Origin: Saccharothrix sp. ALI-22-I
GTDB taxonomy: Bacteria > Actinomycetota > Actinomycetes > Mycobacteriales > Pseudonocardiaceae
Direction: 5' to 3'
Assembly (NCBI RefSeq): GCF_001984175.1
Contig: NZ_MTQP01000068.1
Coordinates: forward strand, 496,001 to 560,000
Length of the DNA stretch: 64,000 bases
This document shows, one piece after another, positions 34,414 through 46,331 of this stretch. Below the pieces are notes generated by a model. It was not told the DNA's origin and did not search any database. It worked only from the letters and a program-made list of their open reading frames with translations. The translations under genes and the position numbers were made by a program. The number at the start of each line of letters is the position of its first letter. The stretch's first letter is position 1.

Positions 34414-36513
34414 GTGTTCGCGAAGTGGGGATCGCTGGCGTACCGCCGCAGGTGGGTGGTGTTGATCGCGACGGTGGCCCTGGCGGTGGTCGGCGGCATC
34501 TGGGGTCTCGGCGTGTTCGACCGCCTCAGCCAGGGCGGGTACGAAGCGCCCACCAGCGAGGCCGCGCGGGCCAACGAAGTCGCGCAGGACGCGTTCGGCC
34601 GGCAGGGCGGTGACGTCCTCGTCGTCTACAACACCAGCGAGCCCACCGAGCTCCAGAAGATCACCGACCAGCTGGCCGGTCTGCCGACCGACGCCGTGCT
34701 GAAGGTGACGCCGCCGATCCCCGCGGCCGAGGGCGGCAAGTCGCTCGTGGTGATCACGCTGCGCTCGGGTGACTCGAACACGCAGATCAAGCAGTACGAG
34801 CAGTTCATCGACCAACTGCCGGTCGACGGGCTGGAATCGCAGGTCGGCGGCCTGGTGCCGACCCAGAAGGCGATCTCCGACATGTCCGCCTCCGACCTCA
34901 CCAAGGCCGAGGCCGTCTCGCTGCCGATCGTGCTCATCCTGCTGATCGTCATCTTCGGCGGCCTGGTCGCGGCGTCACTGCCGGTCATCGTCGGCGGCCT
35001 GGCGATCATGGGTTCGCTGGGCGTGCTGCACGCCGTCTCGCTGGTCGCCGACGTGAACTCGTTCGCCGTCAACGTGGCCAGCCTGCTCGGCCTCGGCATG
35101 GCGATCGACTACGGCCTGTTCATGGTCGGCCGGTTCCGCGAGGAGTTGGCCGCGGGCCGCAACACGCCTGACGCCGTGCGCCGGACGGTCATGTCGGCCG
35201 GGCGCACCGTGGTGTTCTCCGCGACCATGCTGGTGATCGCGCTCGCCGGGCTGCTGCTGTTCCCGCAGGGCTTCCTCAAGTCCCTCAGCTACGGCGGCAT
35301 GTCCGCGGTGGCGATCGCGGCGGTCGTGTCGCTGACCCTGCTGCCCGCGCTGCTGGCCATCCTCGGCCACCGCGTGGACAAGCTCGCCATGCCGTGGCGC
35401 AAGAAGAAGGCGCTGTCCGAAGACGGCTGGCGCCGGCTGGCCTGCCGGGTGATGAAGCGCCCGGTGCTGATCGCGCTGCCGATCGTGCTGCTCCTGCTCG
35501 CGCTCGGCTCGCCGTTCCTGGGCGTGAAGTTCGGCGAGGTCACCGAGAAGGTGCTGCCGGAGGGCAACCCCGCGCGCGTCGCCGCCGAGACGATCAACTC
35601 CGACTTCGCCGCGCTGTCCAACTCCGGCCTGAAGATCGTGGTGACCGGCAACCCGTCGCAGGCCGACGTGCAGGAGTTCATCGGCGAGGTGAGCGCGGTG
35701 CCCGGCGTCGGCGACGCGCAGCTCGGGGCCGAACCCGCCAACGGCGTCTGGCTGATCAACGCCGGACTCGACCAGGACCCGTTGAGCGACGAGTCGAAGC
35801 AGGCGCTGCGGGACGTGCGCGCGTTGGCCGGACCCGGTGACGACGTGCTCGTCGGCGGCAGCACGGCGATGGTGTCCGACAGCCTCGACGCCATCGGCGA
35901 GATGCTGCCGTGGATGATCCTGCTGCTGGTCGGCGCGACGTTCGTGCTGATGTTCCTGGCGTTCGGGTCGGTGCTGCTGCCGATCAAGGCCGTCGTGATG
36001 AGCGCGCTGAGCCTGTCCGCCACGTTCGGCGTGCTGGTGTGGGTGTTCCAGGACGGCCACGGCGCGTCGCTGCTCGGCGTCACGCCCGCGCCGCTGGAGT
36101 CCGGGATCGTGGTGCTGATGGCGGCCGTGGTGTTCGGGCTGTCCACGGACTACGAGGTGTTCCTGCTGTCCCGGATGGTGGAGGCACGCGGTCGCGGCGC
36201 GTCGACGGAGGAAGCGGTGTCCGCCGGTCTGGCGAAAACCGGACGGGTGATCACGGCGGCGGCGCTGTTGCTGATCGTGGTGACCGGCGCGTTCGCGTTC
36301 TCGCAGATCACGATGATGCGGTTCGTCGGCGTGGGCATGATCCTGGCGCTCGCGCTGGACGCCACCGTGGTGCGGATGCTGCTGGTGCCCGCCGTGATGA
36401 GGATGCTCGGCGACGCCGCGTGGTGGGCGCCGGGTCCGCTGCGGCGCATCCAGGAGCGGATCGCGATCCACGAAGAAGCGCCGGACGACGAGAAGGTGCC
36501 GCAACACGCCTAG
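34414..36513 (+). CDS. MMPL-family RND transporter
   Basis: A 699-residue protein with two MMPL modules, each a periplasmic loop followed by about five or six helices; membrane segments near 15-35, 165-290 and 350-370, then 515-660. The motifs GLGMAIDYGLFMVGR and VFGLSTDYEVFLLSR are the family's proton-relay helices. MMPL proteins export lipids or hydrophobic compounds. GTG 34414 follows a strong AGGAGG. Its stop overlaps the convergent gene's stop (CTAG). Confidence 0.93.
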   Translation: MFAKWGSLAYRRRWVVLIATVALAVVGGIWGLGVFDRLSQGGYEAPTSEAARANEVAQDAFGRQGGDVLVVYNTSEPTELQKITDQLAGLPTDAVLKVTPPIPAAEGGKSLVVITLRSGDSNTQIKQYEQFIDQLPVDGLESQVGGLVPTQKAISDMSASDLTKAEAVSLPIVLILLIVIFGGLVAASLPVIVGGLAIMGSLGVLHAVSLVADVNSFAVNVASLLGLGMAIDYGLFMVGRFREELAAGRNTPDAVRRTVMSAGRTVVFSATMLVIALAGLLLFPQGFLKSLSYGGMSAVAIAAVVSLTLLPALLAILGHRVDKLAMPWRKKKALSEDGWRRLACRVMKRPVLIALPIVLLLLALGSPFLGVKFGEVTEKVLPEGNPARVAAETINSDFAALSNSGLKIVVTGNPSQADVQEFIGEVSAVPGVGDAQLGAEPANGVWLINAGLDQDPLSDESKQALRDVRALAGPGDDVLVGGSTAMVSDSLDAIGEMLPWMILLLVGATFVLMFLAFGSVLLPIKAVVMSALSLSATFGVLVWVFQDGHGASLLGVTPAPLESGIVVLMAAVVFGLSTDYEVFLLSRMVEARGRGASTEEAVSAGLAKTGRVITAAALLLIVVTGAFAFSQITMMRFVGVGMILALALDATVVRMLLVPAVMRMLGDAAWWAPGPLRRIQERIAIHEEAPDDEKVPQHA

Positions 36514-37523
36514 GGCCGATCGGGAGGTTCGAACGCGATGGCCGTGGCCGCGAAGCCGCGGCCATCGACGTCCAGGCCGCTCAACTGGAACGTGGTCAGC
36601 ACCTCGTTGTCCGCGCTGTCCAGCACGGTCGTGGTGTTGCCGGTGGCCAGGAACACGCGGCGGTCGCCGGGCGCTATGGCCAGGGTCTTGGCCCGGAACG
36701 GCAGGGTCTTGGTGGTGCGGGTCGTCGTGTCGAGCACGGCGACTTTGCGGTGGAGGGCGACGTAGACGTGCCGCCCGTCCGGGGTCACCGCGATGCTGCC
36801 CGCGCCCTTGCCGACCGGCGCCGACCAGCGGACCTGGTTGGTGTGCGGGTCGATCACCGAGACCGTGCCGGTGCCCTCTTGCAGGTCGAGCGAGCTCACG
36901 TAGACCGCGTTGCCGTCCGGGCTGACCGTGACGTGCTGCGGCAGGCCGCCGACGTCGATGGCGGTCACCGGGCCGGCGGGCGCGGTGTTGAGCACGCTGA
37001 CCGTGCCGTCCTGGGCGTTGGCCACGTACAGGCGACTCCCGTCGGGGGTGATCGCGATGCCCTGCGGCTGACCACCCGTCCGGATCACCGCGACCATGCG
37101 GAACGTCGCCGGATCCACCACGGCCACCGCGCCGCTGCCGGTGACGTAGAGGCGTTCGCCGTCCGGGCGCAGCACGGCCTGGGCGAGTTGCGCGCCCGCG
37201 TGGATGCGGCCCACGACCTTGCCCGACGCCGGCTCGACCGCCGTGATGACGCCCGCCCAGCCGTTGACCACGTACACCCGGCGGCCGTCCGGACCGACCG
37301 CCGCGCCCGTGGTCCACGCACCGGTGTTCGCGGTGGAGACGACCGCGCCGTCGGACGTGTCGAGGACCTGCATGCCGCCGCTGTGCGCGATCACGTACGC
37401 CCTGGGTGCGGGGGTGCCTGCGGTCGTGATGACGTGCGATCGCGACTGGCTCGCGGTGGAGAGTGCGGCGGCGGCGAGGAGCGTGGCGGTGCCGAGAGCT
37501 GCGGTGCGTCGTCGTCCCCACAT
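36510..37523 (-). CDS. Secreted YVTN-type beta-propeller protein
   Basis: A 337-residue protein with a signal peptide (RRTAALGTATLLAAAALSTASQS) and about seven blades of the YVTN/lactonase-like type, seen as repeats such as ITPDGSRLYVANAQDGTVSVLNT and VSPDGNAVYVSSLD. Likely secreted; may bind ligands or act in surface interactions. No catalytic residues identified. It is convergent with the MMPL gene. Confidence 0.85.
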   Translation of the reverse strand: MWGRRRTAALGTATLLAAAALSTASQSRSHVITTAGTPAPRAYVIAHSGGMQVLDTSDGAVVSTANTGAWTTGAAVGPDGRRVYVVNGWAGVITAVEPASGKVVGRIHAGAQLAQAVLRPDGERLYVTGSGAVAVVDPATFRMVAVIRTGGQPQGIAITPDGSRLYVANAQDGTVSVLNTAPAGPVTAIDVGGLPQHVTVSPDGNAVYVSSLDLQEGTGTVSVIDPHTNQVRWSAPVGKGAGSIAVTPDGRHVYVALHRKVAVLDTTTRTTKTLPFRAKTLAIAPGDRRVFLATGNTTTVLDSADNEVLTTFQLSGLDVDGRGFAATAIAFEPPDRP

Positions 37524-37585
37524 GGCTGGATGGGAACACCGCCGCTCGGTCGGGTCCAGCTTCGTCCTACGGACGAGTGTCGTTT

Positions 37586-37759
37586 GTGCCGGACCGGGTG
37601 ATTGTTGTCCGGCTGCCGCCCGCGACGGCGGAACGGGCGGCAGCGGGGCTGTGCGCCCGGCGCCGGTCGCTCGGGGGGCGAAACGACCGACGCCGGACTC
37701 CTACCGGTGCAGAGCACCGGAGGTCGTACCCCGACGACGTAGAACTACCACCAGATTGA
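37586..37759 (+). CDS. Possible small Arg-rich protein
   Basis: A 57-residue frame starting at GTG 37586 (VPDRVIVVRLPPATAERAAAGL...). It has no recognised family and no clear Shine-Dalgarno, so it may be spurious. It lies in the 266-base gap between the beta-propeller and DUF2339 genes, which otherwise shows nothing obvious. Confidence 0.25.
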   Translation: MPDRVIVVRLPPATAERAAAGLCARRRSLGGRNDRRRTPTGAEHRRSYPDDVELPPD

Positions 37760-37789
37760 ACCAGTCCGGGCGGTTTTGGATCCCGAGAG

Positions 37790-39916
37790 CTACGAATCAG
37801 CCGAAATTCGTCGAGTTGCCACCAACTTGGCGTAACGAGTACCCGCCGTCAGGAGGACGAGTCCCGCTCCGATGAACGCGAGGACCCTCGCGATACCGTC
37901 CAACGCGGCCATGTCGAACAGCAACAACTTCGCCACCGCCGCCCCTACCAGCACCAATCCGGCCACCCGCAGGGATTTCCGGTCGATGCCGCGCACCAGC
38001 AGCACCAGTGCGGCGACCGTCCACGACACCGTCACGATCGAGTGACCGAAGAGGAACCCGGTCACATCCTGCGACACCAACAGCGCTCCGCACAGCACCA
38101 CACCGGCCGCCGCGTACAGCAGGATGACCCCGCCCACGATCCACGGGAACGGGTGCCTGCCAAGCACGTGCAGGCTCGTCGCCACCCACGGCAGCACGAC
38201 CATCAGCACACCGAGGACCAGCGCGGTCAGCATCCCGGACACCAGGAACCCGGTGGTGTCCACGCGCCACGGTGCGTCCAGCAACAATCGCGGCGGCACC
38301 GCGGAAGCGACCGCGAGCAGGAAACCGATGCCACCGAACACAGCGGACCCGAGCAGCGGACCACGTGAGGCGAGAACCTTCGCCAGGAACGCCAACAACA
38401 AAGCTTCGGCCAAAACCACCGCGGCACGCGTGCTGCCGTCCAAGCCCAGCGCGGTCGCTTGGAACAACGCGAAGACACCGACAGCGCCAACCGCCGCGCT
38501 GAAGTTCTTCGGCAACGCCTTCCGCCCGGCCGCCCACAACGCCAGCATCATCACCGCGATCGCACCGGCGACAGCGGCACCGAGGTAGCGCTCCAGGACG
38601 GCAGTGGTGAGCAGAGCCGGCATCGGCGAACCGACGGCGAGCGCGAGCGCGGTGACGTCACCCGGCCGAACCCTCGTCGTGAGAACTGCGGCGGCCACAC
38701 CGATCACGGCGGACAGCAACGAGATCCCGGCCAGCACGTATTCGTCGTCAGTGCGCCCGATGACCAGAATCGTGGCCAGCAACGGCGGAACGCCCGCGGT
38801 GACCGCCAACCACGGCCAGTCGCGCTTGAGGTGCACCGGACTCGCCGCGATCTTCAGGACCAGCAGGAACGCGACGAGCAGCGGCGTGAACCCTTGAGTG
38901 AGGACGGGAGCGCACACGGCACACGCGGCCACCACCCCGATCGCGAGGATGTCCGAATCCCACCGCAACGCGAGCAGCAGACCACCGCCCGCGATGACCA
39001 GACCGGCAGTGAGCCCGCCACCCGCAGGCAGGTACTCGTAGATCGAGGTCGCCGCGATGACGTCCAGGTAGAGCACCGCGATACCGGTGGCGGCGAGTGC
39101 GAACGCACCCGTGCGGCCGGCCGGCGTGCGGTGCAGCCACAGGCCGAGACCGACCAGCACACCACCCAGCGCGGCGCCACCGATGACGCGGGGCAACGGG
39201 CCGAGGTAACCGCGTTGAACGGCGAGGACGAGCAGCAGCACGACACCGAGCAGCGTGACCGCACCACCGACCCAGGCCAGCAACTTGCTCCCCGCGCCGT
39301 CCTTGCCGAGGCGGTCGAAGAGGGAGTGCCGGGGCGGCGGCGGAGGGCCGGGCGTCCAGTAGGGGGCGGGCGCGCCCCAGCCAGGGCTGCCCTGAGGTGC
39401 GGTGTGCGCGGCGGCTTGCGGGCCCAGGCCGGTGCCCTGACCTGCGGTGTACGCGGTCGAGCCGGTCGGTTGGGCTGCGGTTTGTCCGGTCGAGCTAGTG
39501 GGCTGACCTGCGGTGTAGGCCGTGGAGCCGGCGGGTTGGGCTGGGGTTTGCGGGATCGGGCCGGTTGACTGGGCGGTGGCGGCGTACGTGGTGGCGGTGG
39601 CACCGGACTGGGCTGGGGCTGGTGGGGCTTGCCGGACGGCCTCGGTGTGCTGAGCTGCGGTCGGTCCAGGCGCGCCGCCGGCGGTGCTCATTGCTGTTGA
39701 GCCGGCCGCCGTCGAGCCGGCCGTCGAGGCCGCCGTACTGGTGGCTGCGGTACCGGTGGGGGTCGGTTTCGGCGAGGTCGCCACGGCCTGCGCGGTACCT
39801 GCGGCACCCGCCGTACCCACTCGGTGCAGTTCCTGTCCCACCGCCTCCAAGCGGCGGCCGAGGTGGCCGAGTTCGTCTGCCAGCCTTATCAGGGGGTCCT
39901 GCCCAGTCCCGGTCAT
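37790..39916 (-). CDS. DUF2339 polytopic membrane protein
   Basis: A 708-residue protein. Residues 1-35 may form a short coiled coil (RLADELGHLGRRLEAVGQELHRV), residues about 36-200 are a low-complexity Ala/Thr/Pro/Gln tail with internal repeats (GSTAYTAGQ occurs twice), and the rest contains about 18-20 hydrophobic helices typical of DUF2339. The function of this family is unknown. It stands alone; ATG 39916. Confidence 0.85.
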   Translation of the reverse strand: MTGTGQDPLIRLADELGHLGRRLEAVGQELHRVGTAGAAGTAQAVATSPKPTPTGTAATSTAASTAGSTAAGSTAMSTAGGAPGPTAAQHTEAVRQAPPAPAQSGATATTYAATAQSTGPIPQTPAQPAGSTAYTAGQPTSSTGQTAAQPTGSTAYTAGQGTGLGPQAAAHTAPQGSPGWGAPAPYWTPGPPPPPRHSLFDRLGKDGAGSKLLAWVGGAVTLLGVVLLLVLAVQRGYLGPLPRVIGGAALGGVLVGLGLWLHRTPAGRTGAFALAATGIAVLYLDVIAATSIYEYLPAGGGLTAGLVIAGGGLLLALRWDSDILAIGVVAACAVCAPVLTQGFTPLLVAFLLVLKIAASPVHLKRDWPWLAVTAGVPPLLATILVIGRTDDEYVLAGISLLSAVIGVAAAVLTTRVRPGDVTALALAVGSPMPALLTTAVLERYLGAAVAGAIAVMMLALWAAGRKALPKNFSAAVGAVGVFALFQATALGLDGSTRAAVVLAEALLLAFLAKVLASRGPLLGSAVFGGIGFLLAVASAVPPRLLLDAPWRVDTTGFLVSGMLTALVLGVLMVVLPWVATSLHVLGRHPFPWIVGGVILLYAAAGVVLCGALLVSQDVTGFLFGHSIVTVSWTVAALVLLVRGIDRKSLRVAGLVLVGAAVAKLLLFDMAALDGIARVLAFIGAGLVLLTAGTRYAKLVATRRISADS

Positions 39917-40013
39917 GTGACCAGAGTCGCCCGAATCCGCTGTATCCGGAATCCGTACCTCTACTCAGGCCGGGTACCGAACCGGTAACGCCGCGACCTG
40001 GCAGAGTTTCCCC

Positions 40014-40877
40014 GTGACGGTTTTCGTGCTCGGTTCGGCCAACGCCGACCTCGTCGTGTCGGTGCCGCGTCGCCCCGCCGGCGGTGAAACGGTGCTCGGC
40101 GGTGACACGGTCGTCCTGCCCGGCGGCAAGGGCGCCAACACGGCCGTTGCCGCCGCCCGGCTCGGCGCTTCGGTCGCGTTCGTCGGCGCGGTGGGCGCGG
40201 ACCAGTACGGGGAGCTGCTGCTGGGCTCGTTGTCGTCGTCGGGTGTGCGGACCGAGTTCGTGCGCACCTCGTCCCGACCCACCGGCCTCGCCTACATCAC
40301 CGTGACCCCGGACGGGGAGAACTCGATCGTCGTCGCCCCCGGCGCGAACTCGGACCTCGCTCCGTCCGATGTGGACGCGCTGACCTGGGACGACGTGTCG
40401 GTGCTGGTGTGTTCGCTCGAAGTGCCCGTGCCGACAGTGGCCCACGCCGTGCGGACGGCCGCATCCCGTGGCGTGCGGCCGGTGCTGAACCTGTCACCGG
40501 TGGTCGAGGTGTCGGCGGAGACGTTGGCCTTGCTGGACCCGCTGATCGTGAACGAGCACGAGGCGGCGTCGCTGGCCCCGTCGTTCGAAGGCCTGCTGGA
40601 CCTGGGACCCCGGTCCGCCGTGGTCACGTTGGGCGCACGCGGTGCGGCCGTGGTCACGCCGTCCGGTGTGGTGGAAGTGGCCGCGCCCGAGGTGTCCGTT
40701 GTGGACACCACGGGCGCCGGTGACGCGTTCGCGGGCGCGTTGGCGTTCGGCCTGTCGTCCGGCTCGTCGCTGGTGGATGCGGCCGAGTTCGCCGCACGGG
40801 TGGCCGCGCTGTCGGTGACGTCGGCCGGCGCGCAGCCGTCGTACCCGACGCTGGAGCAGGTGCGGAAAACCAGGTGA
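40014..40877 (+). CDS. PfkB-family sugar kinase (ribokinase-like)
   Basis: A 287-residue carbohydrate kinase with the N-terminal signature GGKGANTAVAAARLG and the C-terminal ATP/anion-hole motif DTTGAGDAFAGALA with catalytic Asp. The closest style is ribokinase. It starts at GTG 40014 without a Shine-Dalgarno. No transporter lies next to it. Confidence 0.9.
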   Translation: MTVFVLGSANADLVVSVPRRPAGGETVLGGDTVVLPGGKGANTAVAAARLGASVAFVGAVGADQYGELLLGSLSSSGVRTEFVRTSSRPTGLAYITVTPDGENSIVVAPGANSDLAPSDVDALTWDDVSVLVCSLEVPVPTVAHAVRTAASRGVRPVLNLSPVVEVSAETLALLDPLIVNEHEAASLAPSFEGLLDLGPRSAVVTLGARGAAVVTPSGVVEVAAPEVSVVDTTGAGDAFAGALAFGLSSGSSLVDAAEFAARVAALSVTSAGAQPSYPTLEQVRKTR

Positions 40878-40979
40878 ACCGCCGTCGCGAAACCGGGACC
40901 ATCGTGCCGCGGAAGGAATCGGCGGCAACAGGCTGATCTGGACCGAGAGGCCGGGTCGGGTGCACCTTGGGTCGACCTG

Positions 40980-41219
40980 GTGCTCCTGCTGCCGTCCCTG
41001 GCGATGCAGGGCGGACCCGCCCCCGAGGACGTCTGGCGGTCATCGCCGTTGGCGCGCGGTGCTGACCCGGACGCGGTGACGGCGGTCGCCGCCGCGAGTG
41101 CCGGGTACTTCGTGCACTCGTCGCTGTTGCCGCCACCGCCGGAGCTGCCGACGTTGCGGGCGTTCCAGGCGGCGCAGGCGGTGCCGGCTTTGCGGTGGTT
41201 GCGTGACCGGATCGGCTGA
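40980..41219 (+). CDS. Hypothetical small protein
   Basis: A 79-residue frame (from GTG 40980) ending RAFQAAQAVPALRWLRDRIG. No family recognised and no clear ribosome-binding site; the reading frame remains open upstream, so the start is uncertain and it might be a fragment of a larger gene. Codon use looks normal for this genome. Confidence 0.4.
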   Translation: MLLLPSLAMQGGPAPEDVWRSSPLARGADPDAVTAVAAASAGYFVHSSLLPPPPELPTLRAFQAAQAVPALRWLRDRIG

Positions 41220-41299
41220 GCCGATGTGGCGGCGCTCGGGGTAGCGGATTCGGCCGGAGTGGCGTTGGCTTGTTCTTACCTACCGACGACCTGGAGGGT

Positions 41300-41311
41300 A
41301 TGGTCTAGACC

Positions 41312-41313
<2 letters not shown>
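41300..41313. promoter_or_regulatory. DasR-type operator (dre) on the ptsI start codon
   Basis: A perfect palindrome ATGGTCTAGACCAT whose core TGGTCTAGACCA equals the dre consensus for the GntR regulator DasR, known to control N-acetylglucosamine uptake and PTS genes in Streptomyces. The ATG of ptsI (41312-41314) overlaps its right end, and the GGAGG Shine-Dalgarno (41293-41297) lies just before it. Confidence 0.85.
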
Positions 41314-42943
<1,630 letters not shown>

Positions 42944-43039
42944 ACCCTGCCTCACTAGACGCTTTCAGCGGGACCGCGCCCACAACGGACCCGCCTCCAG
43001 CCCACGAGGCCAGCCTTCGGTGCCCGTAAGGGCCCCATG

Positions 43040-43957
43040 TCAAATCGAGCCGGACTCAACCCCAGGCCCCACTTCACCCGCCGCCACCCACAGAGCATCG
43101 CGCACCAGCCTGATCAAGGGATGCTCCTCACTACCCCGCCGCACCGCCGCGACCACCCGCCGCAACGGCGCCGTGCCGCGTACCGGCACACCCCGCACCG
43201 GCACACCCCGTACCGCGTTGCGCGGCACCAAAGCCACCCCCGCGCCGGCCCGCACCAACGCACCGATCGCCCGGAAGTCGTCCGACGTGTGCACGATCCG
43301 CGGCGCGAAACCAGCCTGCTCGCAGGCCAACTGCACCACGTCCCGCACCGGATTCCCGGGCAACGTCACCACCCAGTCGTCGTCCGCAAGATCCGCCAGG
43401 TCCACATCCGACCGACCAGCCAGCCGATGCTCCGCCGGCAGCACCACGTCAAACGGCTCGGTATAGAGCGGAAACCGGGTCAGCCGCCGATCGTCGGTCC
43501 GCAACCGGTACTCCTCCGTGATCGCCAGATCGATCTCACCGTCCAGCAACAGCGGCACGCTGGCGTGCCCCTCCACATCCCGCACCCGTAACGTCACCCC
43601 CGGCGCCGACACCCGCAACGCCGCCAACGCCGGCGCCACCACCTGCGTGATCGCCGACGCGAAGCTGCCCACCTCGACCCGTCCGGTGGCCCCCGACGCG
43701 AACGCGGCCAACGTCGCCTGCGCCCGCTCCAACTCCGCCGCCACCGCGTTGGCATGCCCGACCAGCAGCTCACCGGCCGCCGTCAACGACACCCGCCGCC
43801 CCCGCCGCCGCAGCAGCGAGTGCCCCACCTCCGACTCCAACGCGGCCAACTGCTGCGACACCGCAGACGGCGTGAGGTGCAACGCCCGCGCCGCCGCCGT
43901 CACGGTCCCGTGGTCGGCGAGCGCGCGCAGCACCCGGAGCCGTCGTGGGTCGATCAC
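43040..43957 (-). CDS. LysR-family transcriptional regulator
   Basis: A 305-residue LysR regulator with an N-terminal winged helix (LRVLRALADHGTVTAAARALHLTPSAVSQQLAALE) and a C-terminal LysR_substrate domain (about 90-295). The start at GTG 43957 is chosen from GAGG upstream and the family N terminus. A short in-frame duplication GVPVRGVPVR lies near residue 263. It diverges from a methyltransferase gene it may control. Confidence 0.9.
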   Translation of the reverse strand: MIDPRRLRVLRALADHGTVTAAARALHLTPSAVSQQLAALESEVGHSLLRRRGRRVSLTAAGELLVGHANAVAAELERAQATLAAFASGATGRVEVGSFASAITQVVAPALAALRVSAPGVTLRVRDVEGHASVPLLLDGEIDLAITEEYRLRTDDRRLTRFPLYTEPFDVVLPAEHRLAGRSDVDLADLADDDWVVTLPGNPVRDVVQLACEQAGFAPRIVHTSDDFRAIGALVRAGAGVALVPRNAVRGVPVRGVPVRGTAPLRRVVAAVRRGSEEHPLIRLVRDALWVAAGEVGPGVESGSI

Positions 43958-44004
43958 CGGCCAATCCTCACCCAGCAGCAACCCGTCGCGCGCGGTGTAC
44001 CAGG

Positions 44005-44035
44005 GATCGTGACCAGCGATCGTGACCAGCGATCG
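44005..44035. repeat. 13-bp direct repeat between lysR and methyltransferase
   Basis: GATCGTGACCAGC occurs twice in a row (44005-44017, 44018-44030) with GATCG of a third. Position in the divergent promoter suggests a regulator site. Confidence 0.5.
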
Positions 44036-44121
44036 ACGGACTGACCCGACGCGCACGTCCCGCGTCCCGGCCTCGGCGTAATGCCGATGCGAGCACCACC
44101 AACCCCTGGCACCCTCGCCCC

Positions 44122-44874
44122 ATGCCGACGTTCGAAGACCTCGTCGCCGAAGGCGAAGCCGTCCCCACCGAAGGCTGGGACTTCTCCTGGTTCACCGGTC
44201 GTGCGACCGAGCAGCGCCCGTCGTGGGGTTACGCGGGCCTGCTCGCCGACCGGATGGCGAAGGCCGAGGCGGCGCTCGACATCCAGACCGGCGGCGGCGA
44301 GGTGCTGGCCACGATCCCAGTCGCTCCGCCGGTCCTGGCCGCGACGGAGTCCTGGCCGCCGAACCTCGACATCGCCCGCCGCACGCTGGCGAAGTTCAAC
44401 GCCGACGTGCGCGAGCTCGACGACGCGGCACCACTGCCGTTCCCGTCCGACCACTTCGACCTGGTCGTCAGCCGCCACCCGGTGCTGACCCGCTGGGACG
44501 AGGTACGCCGAGTCCTGCGCCCGCAAGGCACCTACCTGTCACAACAGGTCGGTGCGGGCTCGGTGCGCGAACTGACCGACGCCATGATGGGCCCGCAGCC
44601 GGTGGACCCGAGCCGGAGCCCGATGGTGGTCGTGGCCGAGGCGGAAGCGGCCGGGCTGGAGGTCGTCGACCTGCGCCAGGAAGCCCTCCGGATGGAGTTC
44701 TACGACATCGCGGCGGTGGTCCACTTCCTCCGCAAGGTGATCTGGATCGTCCCCGACTTCACCGTGGACGCCTACCGCGACCGCCTGTCCCGGCTGCACG
44801 ACTTCATCGAGCGACACGGCCCCTTCGTGGCGCACTCCCAGCGATTCCTCATCGAAGCCGTGAAGAAGCCCTAA
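44122..44874 (+). CDS. SAM-dependent methyltransferase-like protein
   Basis: A 250-residue protein with a class I methyltransferase fold: motif I region LDIQTGGGEVLAT (residues about 53-65), the acidic loop FNADVRELDDAAPLPFPSDHFDLVVSRHPVL and an LRPQGTYLSQQVG segment. The motif I glycines are GGGE instead of GxGxG, so cofactor use is likely but not assured. Substrate unknown. Divergent LysR gene. Confidence 0.8.
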   Translation: MPTFEDLVAEGEAVPTEGWDFSWFTGRATEQRPSWGYAGLLADRMAKAEAALDIQTGGGEVLATIPVAPPVLAATESWPPNLDIARRTLAKFNADVRELDDAAPLPFPSDHFDLVVSRHPVLTRWDEVRRVLRPQGTYLSQQVGAGSVRELTDAMMGPQPVDPSRSPMVVVAEAEAAGLEVVDLRQEALRMEFYDIAAVVHFLRKVIWIVPDFTVDAYRDRLSRLHDFIERHGPFVAHSQRFLIEAVKKP

Positions 44875-44879
44875 CCGTG

Positions 44880-44905
44880 CCCACCCACCACCCACCCACC
44901 ACCCA
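44880..44905 (-). other. Potential G-quadruplex
   Basis: On the minus strand this stretch reads as six GGG runs spaced by one to four bases (GGGTGGTGGGTGGG pattern), just after the methyltransferase stop codon. Confidence 0.45.
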
Positions 44906-44965
44906 CCGACCTGCCCGCCCGCCCGCCCGAGAAGCGATCACACTGTGCGTGCGGTACCAAGAACC

Positions 44966-45151
44966 ATGCGTTCGATCCGCACCACCGAGTCGGTCATCGC
45001 GGGTCTCGGCCTGCTCGTCCTGGTCGTCTTCGGGATCATCGTGCCCAGCATCCGAGCCGGCGGGTTCGAGGTGAACGGCACCGTCGTGTTGCTCTCGATC
45101 CTGGTGTCCGCGATCGCGCTCGTGTTCTTCGGCATCTGGGGCAAGAGCTAG
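44966..45151 (+). CDS. Small two-helix membrane protein
   Basis: A 61-residue protein with two hydrophobic helices (SVIAGLGLLVLVVFGIIVPSI and VLLSILVSAIALVFFGIWG) joined by RAGGFEVNGT. No family recognised. ATG 44966 is preferred; an upstream GTG at 44945 would add seven residues. Convergent with kbl, one base apart. Confidence 0.6.
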   Translation: MRSIRTTESVIAGLGLLVLVVFGIIVPSIRAGGFEVNGTVVLLSILVSAIALVFFGIWGKS

Positions 45152-45152
45152 C

Positions 45153-46330
<1,178 letters not shown>

Positions 46331-46331
<1 letters not shown>

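Noticed and set aside
41220-41311. ATG at 41300 as ptsI start
   Set aside because: It is followed by GTC TAG, a stop; the correct start is ATG 41312.
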